This document shows positions 15,272 to 21,909 of a DNA stretch of 24,656 bases, one piece after another; position 1 is the first letter of the stretch, and every line of letters starts with the position of its first letter. Below the pieces are notes generated by a model, which was not told the DNA's origin, made no database searches, and was given only the letters and a program-made list of their open reading frames with translations. The DNA comes from Mailhella sp. (lineage in GTDB: Bacteria > Desulfobacterota > Desulfovibrionia > Desulfovibrionales > Desulfovibrionaceae). The DNA is taken from NCBI GenBank assembly GCA_017411945.1, contig JAFQPD010000047.1:1-24656 (forward strand). Reading direction: 5' to 3'. The position numbers and the translations under genes are program-made.

Positions 15272-16543
15272 TTACGCGGTGGCTTGCACGGGCAGGGTCA
15301 GGCTTCCCTGAGGCAGTACGGCCACTGTCGCGCCGGGGTTTTCAGCCAGAGCGGCGTCGAAGGCGGCCTGTACGCTCTCGGCCTTGGTGGCGAAGAGGGG
15401 CAGGCTGTCTTCGGCGGAAAGCGAAGACACGAGGATGAACTTCTTGTTCGCGGCGACCTTGGCAAAGCCGTAGGCCTTGTGCCCGCCCATGACGAAGTTG
15501 GTACGGATGCGGTCCATGATCTGCTGCGGGGTCATGCCTTCGCGCATCCAGCGTTCGAACACGTCTTCTCCGTAGCCGGAGGGGCTTTCCGTCACGAGGA
15601 TGATGGTGCCGCCGTCGCGGGTGATGCGGTCGGCATGGTCGAGGGCCTTCTGGGCCTGATACATGTTCACGTCGCGGGGGTAGCCGCAGGCGCTGGACAC
15701 ACAGATGTCCACCTGCTTCTCGAAGGGTATCTCGAACATGGAGGAAGAGGTCTCCACGGCTTCGTACCATGCGGCCACGAGGTCGCCAGCTACTATCTTC
15801 ACCACTTCCTTGTTGCTGCCGGTCACGGCGTTGATGATGAAGTTCACACCCACCATGCGGGCGGCTTCTATCATTTCAAGGCTCACGGGGTTCTGGCGTA
15901 TGGGCGGCAGGTTGTCCATGAGCTCCACCATGCGGGCGTGGTTCTGCTCCACGGTGCGGAAGCCGGCAAGGCCGGGAAGTATGGACTTGCGCCCGCCGGA
16001 GAAGCCCGCGAAGTAATGAGGCATGACCACGCCGACGGTGATGAGGAAGTCGGCTTCCACAGCCAGCTTGTTCACATAGAACTCATAGCCGGAATCGAAG
16101 CGGCCCATGTGAACGAGGGAATCGTCGTCCTTGGCGATATGGGAGACGAACTTGAAGCGGTCGGTCATGTGCTTGCCGTAGGTCTTCTCGTTCAGCTCCT
16201 TGCTGTGCGGGTCGTGTATGCCGGTGGCGATGACGAAGGTCACCTGCTCGTCGCGTATGCCGGCCTCCTCGAAGGCTTCGACCAGCGGCGGGAAGAAGGC
16301 GTAGTACGGCGTGGGGCGGGTCTCGTCGTTCACCACGACCACGATCTTCTCAGGCTTCTTGTCCTTGAGCTGTTTGACCAGCGGCTCGGCGCCGATGGGG
16401 TTCTTCAGTCCGTCGCGCACGGCCTGCACGGCATCGGGGAGGGCGGGCTGTTCGTTGGCCACGAGCACCACAGGTTCGAGGCCGTCGGGCAGGTCGAGGG
16501 GCAGGGTTCCGGTTCCGTAAGCAAGATCGAAATGCAGACCCAT
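15272..16543 (-). CDS. larA: LarA-family nickel-pincer 2-hydroxyacid racemase
   Basis: This 423-aa protein belongs to the LarA (DUF2088) superfamily, which uses a nickel pincer nucleotide cofactor to racemise or epimerise 2-hydroxyacids by hydride transfer. The residues known in Lactiplantibacillus LarA line up at a constant +1/+2 offset: Arg76 in DETRPTP, His110 in ATGIH, His176 in MPHYFAGFSGG, Lys186 in GGRK (cofactor thioester lysine) and His202 in EQNH. The segment after His110 reads HDP, where I recall HRP being common, hinting at a non-lactate substrate. The start at 16543 has a strong AGGAG site. A frame start at 16564 would lose it. It is last in the tctC-tctA-tctB-larA unit. Lactate, malate or other 2-hydroxyacids are all possible substrates. 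Malate is favoured by its neighbours. Confidence 0.88.
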   Translation of the reverse strand: MGLHFDLAYGTGTLPLDLPDGLEPVVLVANEQPALPDAVQAVRDGLKNPIGAEPLVKQLKDKKPEKIVVVVNDETRPTPYYAFFPPLVEAFEEAGIRDEQVTFVIATGIHDPHSKELNEKTYGKHMTDRFKFVSHIAKDDDSLVHMGRFDSGYEFYVNKLAVEADFLITVGVVMPHYFAGFSGGRKSILPGLAGFRTVEQNHARMVELMDNLPPIRQNPVSLEMIEAARMVGVNFIINAVTGSNKEVVKIVAGDLVAAWYEAVETSSSMFEIPFEKQVDICVSSACGYPRDVNMYQAQKALDHADRITRDGGTIILVTESPSGYGEDVFERWMREGMTPQQIMDRIRTNFVMGGHKAYGFAKVAANKKFILVSSLSAEDSLPLFATKAESVQAAFDAALAENPGATVAVLPQGSLTLPVQATA

Positions 16544-16571
16544 AGTAAGTCTCCTTTTTTTCATGGCAAAA

Positions 16572-16592
16572 GGGGAGGCTGTTCACCTCCCC
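16572..16592 (-). terminator. Attenuator-like hairpin between tctB and larA
   Basis: GGGGAGG (16572-16578) and CCTCCCC (16586-16592) are perfect arms around a 7-nt loop. On the minus strand TTTTGCC follows. It sits in the 71-bp gap between the tctB stop and the larA start. It has the form of an intrinsic terminator but precedes the last gene of an apparent operon, so partial termination that lowers larA output is the simplest reading. Confidence 0.6.
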
Positions 16593-16614
16593 CGAAGTTT
16601 GTGCGGCTGGCGTA

Positions 16615-17094
16615 TCAGGCAAGCCCTATCATGCGGAAGAACTGACCTTCCGGCAGAGAAACGGCCAGAAAGTTCACGAAGACCAGCCACATGAAGGCCA
16701 GCTCACCGAAAATGATGAGGCAGAACTGCATGAGGCTCTTGGCGTTGCGCAGTTCCTTGGGCTGGAAGCGGTACAGCATGAGGAACATGGCCACAGTGCT
16801 GGTGAGCAGGAAGCCGAGGTAGTCCATGGCAAGCACCCAGATGGCGCTGACCACGGCGGTGAACACCAGTTCGGTGTTGAGTTCCTTGCAGAACTCGACC
16901 TTGCGCGTGGGGCTCACGAAGCCCTTCACCACGAGCACCGCACCGAGGATGCCGAGAATGGGCAGGATGCGGTCGGGGTAGATGAGGCTGTGGAAGGAGA
17001 ACTCGTCGCGTTCGAGGATCTGCATCCAGAAGAGACCGGTAACGGCCAGAGTGAAGAGTCCGGCCCAGAGATCGACGTTCACACCCTTCTTCAT
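16615..17094 (-). CDS. tctB: Tripartite tricarboxylate transporter, small membrane subunit TctB
   Basis: This 159-aa integral membrane protein has four hydrophobic segments (about residues 8-25, 40-60, 75-110 as a longer or split region, and 120-147). That is the size and layout of the TctB subunit of the TTT family. TctB pairs with the large TctA channel subunit, and the periplasmic receptor TctC delivers the substrate in a secondary, ion-driven uptake. TctB proteins are poorly conserved, so the call rests on topology and on its position. Its ATG overlaps the tctA stop (ATGA at 17091-17094), and larA follows after an attenuator-like hairpin. It appears complete. Confidence 0.88.
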   Translation of the reverse strand: MKKGVNVDLWAGLFTLAVTGLFWMQILERDEFSFHSLIYPDRILPILGILGAVLVVKGFVSPTRKVEFCKELNTELVFTAVVSAIWVLAMDYLGFLLTSTVAMFLMLYRFQPKELRNAKSLMQFCLIIFGELAFMWLVFVNFLAVSLPEGQFFRMIGLA

Positions 17095-18620
17095 GCGGCA
17101 CCTCCTGCGGCTGCGGCCTTCTTCTTACGGCGATAGGCCTGGAACAGGGGCCAGCAGGCGGAAAGGAGGGACATGGCGATGAGCACGAGGCAGATGGGGC
17201 GGGTGAAGAAGATGATCCACGGCGTTTCGGTGGATATCTGATTGCCCAGGATGATGCCCTGCACGAAGCCCTTTTCCGCGATGGGGCCGAGGATGAGGCC
17301 CAGCACCAGAGCGCCGGAGTCGAAGTCCAGTTCGTTGAGGATATAGCCCAGCAGGCCGCTGCCCAGCATCAGGATAGTGTCCATGATGTTGTTGCGGATG
17401 GCGAAGGAGCCCACGATGGTCAGCAAAAGGATGCTGGGGATGAGCACACGGGTGGGGATGCTGGTGACGAACTTGAAGATGTACTTGCCCGCCATGATGC
17501 CGATGATGACCATGAAGATGTTCACGACGAAGAACGAGGTCATGAAGGCGTAGGTGATCTCGGCGTTCTTGGTGAAGAGTTCGGGGCCGGGGTTGATGCC
17601 CTGCAGGAGCAGAGCGCCGTAGATGATGGCCGCAGGCGGGGAACCGGGGATGCCGAGCGCCAGCAGAGGCACCATGGCAGATTCCACCACGGCGTTGTTG
17701 GCGGTTTCGGTAGCCACCACGCCCTGAGGATTGCCCTTGCCGAAGGTTTCGGGATCCTTGGCAGCGCGCTTGGCTTCGTTATAGGCCACGAGGTTGGCGA
17801 TGTTGCCGCCCGCACCGGGAAGGATGCCGACCAGCGCACCGAGAACGGACGAACGGATGATGTTGCCCCAGTGGGCGAACACGTTCCAGAAGGCCTTGAC
17901 GATGGACTCGCGGCTGCCGGAGATGGTGCCGACCTTCATGTGTTCCTGACGGGGGTTGGAGGCCAGCTTCAGCATTTCAGGGATGCAGAAGAAGCCGATG
18001 AGCACGGAGACCATTTCCACGCCGCCCTGCAGGTTGGAAATGCCGAAGTCGAAGCGCACGTCGCCGCCGATGGGCGAAAGGCCTATCATGCCTATCACCA
18101 CGCCGATGAAGCCGGCGGTGAAGCCCTTGAGCACGGACTTGGTGGAAAGGGAGGAGATGATGGTCAGGCCGAAGATGGCGGTCCAGAAGAATTCAGGCGG
18201 GCCGAACTGCAGGGACCAGGTAGCCAGGGGCAGAGCAAAGGCGATGAGGATGATGGTGCCGATGATGCCGCCGATGCCGGAAGCGAAAGAGGCGGTATAG
18301 AGGGCTTCCTCGCCCCGGCCGTTCTTGGCCATGGGGTAGCCGTCGAAACAGGTACCGATGGAAGAAGGAGTACCCGGAGTATTCAGGAGGATGGCGGAGA
18401 AGGAACCGCCGTAGATGGCAGCGGCGTAAAGAGCGCCGATGGTCACCAGGCCGCTCGTGGGCGACATAGTGAAAGTGAAGGGCACGAGCAGGGCCACGGC
18501 CATGGTGGCCGAGAAGCCGGGCAAGGCGCCGGCAACCATACCCAGAGTCATGGCGATGAACATGAACGTCAGATTCTGGAAGGTCAGCACATTGCCGAAT
18601 GAGCCGAGGATAAGTTCCAT
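17091..18620 (-). CDS. tctA: Tripartite tricarboxylate transporter, large membrane subunit TctA
   Basis: This 509-aa, strongly hydrophobic protein has about 11-12 membrane segments and the two internal TctA signature repeats. The first is GMVAGALPGFSATMAVALL near the N-terminus. The second is GILPGAGGNIANLVAYNEAK in the middle, followed by NNAVVESAMVPLLALGIPGS. It forms the translocation channel of a TTT carboxylate importer in the inner membrane. I chose the start at 18620 (MELILGSFGN), where homology begins behind a GAGG site. The frame extends to 18716, but that part covers an intercistronic hairpin and lacks family character. It is translationally coupled to tctB by a 4-bp overlap. The substrate cannot be read from this subunit. 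Confidence 0.94.
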   Translation of the reverse strand: MELILGSFGNVLTFQNLTFMFIAMTLGMVAGALPGFSATMAVALLVPFTFTMSPTSGLVTIGALYAAAIYGGSFSAILLNTPGTPSSIGTCFDGYPMAKNGRGEEALYTASFASGIGGIIGTIILIAFALPLATWSLQFGPPEFFWTAIFGLTIISSLSTKSVLKGFTAGFIGVVIGMIGLSPIGGDVRFDFGISNLQGGVEMVSVLIGFFCIPEMLKLASNPRQEHMKVGTISGSRESIVKAFWNVFAHWGNIIRSSVLGALVGILPGAGGNIANLVAYNEAKRAAKDPETFGKGNPQGVVATETANNAVVESAMVPLLALGIPGSPPAAIIYGALLLQGINPGPELFTKNAEITYAFMTSFFVVNIFMVIIGIMAGKYIFKFVTSIPTRVLIPSILLLTIVGSFAIRNNIMDTILMLGSGLLGYILNELDFDSGALVLGLILGPIAEKGFVQGIILGNQISTETPWIIFFTRPICLVLIAMSLLSACWPLFQAYRRKKKAAAAGGAA

Positions 18621-18644
18621 AAGCAGCCTCTGATGAGGTTCGAA

Positions 18645-18674
18645 CACTCCGGAGAGGCTGACCGCCCCGGAGTG
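18645..18674 (-). terminator. Second intercistronic hairpin upstream of tctA
   Basis: CACTCCGG (18645-18652) and CCGGAGTG (18667-18674) are perfect 8-bp arms around a 14-nt loop, just 24 bp before the tctA start. No U-run follows. It may stabilise a processed mRNA end or modulate access to the tctA ribosome site, rather than terminate. Confidence 0.5.
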
Positions 18675-18708
18675 ATGCGTTCCCGAAAAAGCGGGGGATG
18701 AAACGAAA

Positions 18709-18740
18709 CACGGCACTAGCCTTAATAGACCAGTGCCGTG
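18709..18740 (-). terminator. Intercistronic hairpin after tctC, attenuator-like
   Basis: CACGGCACT (18709-18717) and AGTGCCGTG (18732-18740) are perfect 9-bp arms around a 14-nt loop, followed on the minus strand by TTTCGTTTC. It lies 12 bp past the tctC stop. Partial termination here would make more binding protein than membrane subunits, a pattern common in binding-protein-dependent transport operons. Confidence 0.65.
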
Positions 18741-18752
18741 CGGCGAAAGGGA

Positions 18753-19700
18753 TTACTTCTTCAGTTCTTCAAGGATGCCCTTGTAGATGGGGGTCAGCTC
18801 GTTGATGAACTTCACGGATTCGGCAGGGTCCATATCCACGAGGAAGAAGCCCATGTTGTCCATCTTCTGCTTGAATTCAGGATCGTTGTTCACCTGCTTG
18901 CAGGCTTCGTACAGCTTCTGCACAACGTCGTCGGGGGTGCCGGGAGGAACGGCGAGGCCGCGGTAGGCGCCTTCGAGGAGGTCGTAGCCGAGTTCACGGA
19001 AGGTGGGCACGTCGGGCAGAACGGCAAGGCGTTCAGGGGTGGCGACGGCAAGGGTGCGCACGTCGTTGGCGTAGTTCTTGGCCACGGTGGTATAGGTCAT
19101 GAGGCCGTTCACATGCTTGCCGAGCAGAGCGGAGATCATGTCGCCGGTGCCGGTGCCGGGGATGTAGGAGATGTTCACGCCGGCCATCTTGTTCAGGCGA
19201 ACGACGCCGAGATGGTTGGCGGTCTGGCTGCCGGAGCCGCCGAGCACGACGGAGCCGGGCTTTTCCTTGGCGGCCTTCAGGAGGTCGTCGAGGGTCTTAT
19301 AGGGGCTGTCCTTGGGAACGACGAGGGCGTTCGGGGTGGACATGAACAGCATGACGGGCTTGATCTGGTCGGTGGTGTAGCCGGCCTTCTTGCGCTGCAG
19401 GGGCTGGAGGATGACGTGGGGCAGGTTGAAACCGGCGGTGTAGTAGCCGTCGGGCTTGTTGCGGATGAGTTCCTTCCAGCCCACGGCACCGCCGCCGCCC
19501 ACGAGATAGGTGATGACCACGCTCTGGCCCAGAGCTTTTTCGAGCAGGGGCTGCTGAGCGCGGGCGAAGATGTCGGATTCACCGCCTGCATTGAAGGGGA
19601 TCATGTATGTGACGGGCGCACTGGGGAAATCTGCGGCAGAGGCGGGGGCGACGAGGAACGACACCGCGGCGAGGGCGAGCAGAAGCTTTTTGATCAGCAT
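18753..19700 (-). CDS. tctC: TTT-family periplasmic carboxylate-binding protein TctC
   Basis: This 315-aa secreted receptor has a clear signal peptide (residues 1-22: basic LIKK, hydrophobic core, cleavage after PASA). The mature part begins with the Bug/TctC-type FPSAPVTYMIPFNAGGESDIFAR, which is the usual P-hydrophobic-PFxxGGxxD ligand-binding start. It has VGGGGAVGW, the GSGSQTANHLGVVRL segment, YIPGTGTGDMISALLGKHV and the AVPPGTPDDVVQKL C-terminal motif. It would capture a di- or tricarboxylate or similar organic acid for TctAB. The start follows AGGAG with 7-nt spacing. It is the first gene after a TTGACA promoter and precedes tctA by 132 bp with two hairpins. The ligand is unknown. Confidence 0.94.
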   Translation of the reverse strand: MLIKKLLLALAAVSFLVAPASAADFPSAPVTYMIPFNAGGESDIFARAQQPLLEKALGQSVVITYLVGGGGAVGWKELIRNKPDGYYTAGFNLPHVILQPLQRKKAGYTTDQIKPVMLFMSTPNALVVPKDSPYKTLDDLLKAAKEKPGSVVLGGSGSQTANHLGVVRLNKMAGVNISYIPGTGTGDMISALLGKHVNGLMTYTTVAKNYANDVRTLAVATPERLAVLPDVPTFRELGYDLLEGAYRGLAVPPGTPDDVVQKLYEACKQVNNDPEFKQKMDNMGFFLVDMDPAESVKFINELTPIYKGILEELKK

Positions 19701-19772
19701 GATTCACTCCTAAAGCGTTTCAGGTTATCGGCGACATCTATGAACATGCCCTGCACTTCCACGAGGAAGCAG

Positions 19773-19810
19773 GAACTATGCCGCTACTACGAGTTAGAAC
19801 GAACTATGGC
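19773..19810. repeat. Direct repeats around the tctC transcription start
   Basis: GAACTATGCC (19773-19782) and GAACTATGGC (19801-19810) are near-identical 10-mers whose starts are 28 bp apart. The second covers the -10 hexamer of the tctC promoter. The first lies in the early leader. This placement fits a repressor operator. No regulator gene is present in this part of the window. Confidence 0.4.
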
Positions 19811-19831
19811 ACGTTTGAAATTGTATGTCAA
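19803..19831 (-). promoter_or_regulatory. Sigma-70-type promoter for tctCAB-larA
   Basis: Read leftward, a perfect TTGACA (19826-19831) is separated by 17 bp from CATAGT (19803-19808, four of six matches). It lies in the 210-bp gap between leuD and tctC and would give a leader of about 95 nt. The leader contains a small stem (CCTGC...GCAGG with inner TTCC/GGAA) near 19748-19772. The transporter and racemase can therefore be transcribed independently of leuCD. Confidence 0.65.
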
Positions 19832-19910
19832 TCAAGTAAAGATAATTTGAAGGGTTATGCATAAAGCACAAGTAGACATACAGATGTGCTAAGGATTCGA
19901 TACGTCTGGA

Positions 19911-20414
19911 TTAAATCTTTCCTGCCATGGCGCGCATCATGGGCTTGATGCCGCCGTGGCGGATGATATCCATCATGTATTCGGAGAGCGGTTCGGCCTG
20001 GAAGGTCTCGCCGGTGCTCTCGTTGACGATGGTGGAGGTGGCGACATCGAGGCTGAGCCTGTCGCCGCGCTTCACATGGCCGTGGATATCCTTGCAGACT
20101 ATGGCCAGCAGGCCGAGGTTGATGGCGTTGCGGTAGAAGATGCGCCCGAAGGACGCGGCGATGACGGCGCTCACCCCGGCGGCCTTCAGGGTCACAGCGG
20201 CGTGTTCGCGGCTGGAACCGCAGCCGAAGTTGGTGGAGGCCACTATCATGTCGCCGGGCTGACATTCCTGCACGAAGGCGGGGTCCACGCCTTCCATGGC
20301 GTGCTGGCCCACCTTGTCGGCATCGGTGATGGTCAGCAGAGGGGCGGGATAGATCTGGTCGGTATCGATATTGGCGCCGTAAACGAACGCCTTTCCTTTA
20401 AGGATGGTATCCAT
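19911..20414 (-). CDS. LeuD-like hydro-lyase small subunit
   Basis: This 167-aa aconitase-superfamily swivel subunit pairs with the LeuC-like protein upstream. It has GANIDTDQIYPAPLL, NFGCGSSREHA (64-72) and IFYRNAINLGLL, the hallmarks of the short isopropylmalate/homoaconitate-type small subunit. The loop that discriminates substrates in this family reads PLLTIT at residues 25-30. As I recall, archaeal enzymes have a tyrosine there (YLVY or YLRT types). Losing both the tyrosine and the basic residue argues for a different 2-hydroxydiacid substrate. It follows the large subunit by 31 bp with an AGGAAAG ribosome site. Leucine synthesis is unlikely, since leuA and leuB are absent. A maleate hydratase (D-malate forming) or a methylmalate-type dehydratase are candidates. 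Confidence 0.85.
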   Translation of the reverse strand: MDTILKGKAFVYGANIDTDQIYPAPLLTITDADKVGQHAMEGVDPAFVQECQPGDMIVASTNFGCGSSREHAAVTLKAAGVSAVIAASFGRIFYRNAINLGLLAIVCKDIHGHVKRGDRLSLDVATSTIVNESTGETFQAEPLSEYMMDIIRHGGIKPMMRAMAGKI

Positions 20415-20445
20415 GTCTTTCCTCGTGGGGCTTTGAGCTGAGGGG

Positions 20446-21705
20446 CTAGACGCCGTACTGGCGGGGGTCGGCTATTTCACCGGCTACGGCCGAGGCGGCC
20501 ACGGCGGCGGGGGAGGCGAGGAAGATCTCGCCCTTCACATGGCCCATGCGGCCCGGGAAATTGCGGTTCGTGGAGGAGATGCAGCGCTCCCCTTCGGCGA
20601 TGAGGCCTTCGTGTATGCCGAGGCAGGCCGCACAGCCGGGCGTGACCAGCGTGGCACCGGCTTCCACGAGGTCGGTGATATAGCCTGCGGCTATGGCGTC
20701 GAGCAGGGTCTCGCGAGAGGCCGGGGAAATGATGAAGCGGGTGTGGCGGGCTATCTTCCGGCCCTTCACGATGCGGGCGGCTTCGGCGATATCTTCGAGG
20801 CGGCCGCCGGTGCAGGCACCGATGTAGGCCTGATCGATGCGCTTGCCGGCATGGGCGGAAAGGTCGGCCACGTTGTCTACGCTGAAGGGTGCTGCCACCT
20901 GCGGCTCGAAGGAGGAGACGTCGTACGTATGCTCGGCGGCGTAGACGAAGTCAGGGTCGGTAGTGAAGACGTCGGCAGGGTCCACATCCACGCCGCGCGC
21001 GGCGAGGTAGGCGAAGGTGGTCTCGTCCGGCTGGATATAGGCGGCTTTCGCGCCCATTTCGGTGGTCATGTTGCAGAGGCAGAGCCGTTCGGACATGGAC
21101 ATGGCGGCAATGGCCGGGCCGGTGAACTCCACGGCCTTGTATACGGCATAGTCGGCCTTGAGCTCGCCCAGGATCTTGAGGATGACGTCCTTGGCGTACA
21201 CGCCCTTGGGCATGGCTCCGTTCAGAGTGAAGCGGATAATTTCCGGCACGCGGAACCAGAGCTTGCCGGTGAGCAGGATGGTGGCGAGGTCGGTAGCGCC
21301 CACGCCGGTGCCGAAAGCGCCCACGGCGCCGTGGGTGGTGGTATGCGAGTCCGTGATGACGATGACCATGCCCGGGCGGGAGTTGCCGGAATCCAGCAGC
21401 ACCTGATGGCAGACGCCGCGGTTCACGTCCATGAGCTTGTCTATGCCCTGCTCGGCGCAGAATTCACGGAATTCCTTCTGCACGGCAGCCTGACTCACGG
21501 TGGAGGCAGGAGCGTAGTGGTCGAGGAACATGACCACGCCTTCCGGCGTATGGACTTTGGAGCCGCCCATTTCAAGGAAGGAGCGTTTGGTCTGAAGGTA
21601 GAGGTCGTTGATGCCGGCCCTGTCGACACGGCAGTTCACTATCTCGCCGGTGCGCACCTGCGGAAGCCCCGCGGCACGGGCCATGATCTTTTCTATGGCG
21701 TGCAT
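20446..21705 (-). CDS. LeuC-like hydro-lyase large subunit (4Fe-4S)
   Basis: This 419-aa large subunit of the short aconitase-superfamily type binds a 4Fe-4S cluster through Cys298 (GACTGGRLED), Cys358 and Cys361 (TPGCAACLG). Other hallmarks are FLDHYAPAST, VCHQVLL, ITDSHTTTHGAVGAFGTGVGATDLA and the C-terminal SSTNRNFPGRMG segment with the substrate-binding arginine region. The enzyme adds or removes water on a 2-hydroxydiacid or its unsaturated counterpart. It begins behind AAGGAG with 5-nt spacing. A candidate promoter lies just upstream, and the malic-enzyme terminator sits beyond that. Automatic annotation would say 3-isopropylmalate dehydratase. The transporter, racemase and malic-enzyme context points to catabolism instead. 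Confidence 0.88.
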   Translation of the reverse strand: MHAIEKIMARAAGLPQVRTGEIVNCRVDRAGINDLYLQTKRSFLEMGGSKVHTPEGVVMFLDHYAPASTVSQAAVQKEFREFCAEQGIDKLMDVNRGVCHQVLLDSGNSRPGMVIVITDSHTTTHGAVGAFGTGVGATDLATILLTGKLWFRVPEIIRFTLNGAMPKGVYAKDVILKILGELKADYAVYKAVEFTGPAIAAMSMSERLCLCNMTTEMGAKAAYIQPDETTFAYLAARGVDVDPADVFTTDPDFVYAAEHTYDVSSFEPQVAAPFSVDNVADLSAHAGKRIDQAYIGACTGGRLEDIAEAARIVKGRKIARHTRFIISPASRETLLDAIAAGYITDLVEAGATLVTPGCAACLGIHEGLIAEGERCISSTNRNFPGRMGHVKGEIFLASPAAVAASAVAGEIADPRQYGV

Positions 21706-21734
21706 ACAGACTCCTTGGAAGAAAGTTTTGCTTG

Positions 21735-21763
21735 AGAATATACATATTTCCCTTTCGTTACAA
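21735..21763 (-). promoter_or_regulatory. Candidate promoter for leuCD-like genes
   Basis: Read leftward, TTGTAA (21758-21763) and TATTCT (21735-21740) are 17 bp apart, each with four consensus matches. TATATT, two bases upstream, is an alternative -10. The surrounding sequence is the only AT-rich part of the leuC-malic enzyme gap. An inverted repeat AAGAGC-N7-GCTCTT (21762-21780) abuts the -35 element and could bind an activator or repressor. Confidence 0.45.
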
Positions 21764-21853
21764 GAGCCTGCATCGCTCTTATGTGCCAGTACTACGCTCG
21801 TACACGCCCCAGCCGCTTTTCCTCCTTTTCAACAGTGCTTCTGCGTAAAAGAA

Positions 21854-21882
21854 AAGGCCCCTCCGGCATACGGAAGGGCCTT
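21854..21882. terminator. Intrinsic terminator downstream of the malic enzyme gene
   Basis: Arms AAGGCCCCTCCG and CGGAAGGGCCTT (one mismatch) flank a 5-nt loop and are followed on the minus strand by TTTTCTTTT. The hairpin lies 27 bp beyond the malic enzyme stop, so that gene is at least partly separated from the leuCD-like genes. Confidence 0.85.
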
Positions 21883-21909
21883 CGTTCTTCAGTTCAGCTC
21901 ACGCCGGGC

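Noticed and set aside
19911..21705. leuCD of leucine biosynthesis
   Set aside because: No leuA or leuB is present, the transporter and malic-enzyme context is catabolic, and the specificity loop is atypical. The family assignment is kept but not the gene names.
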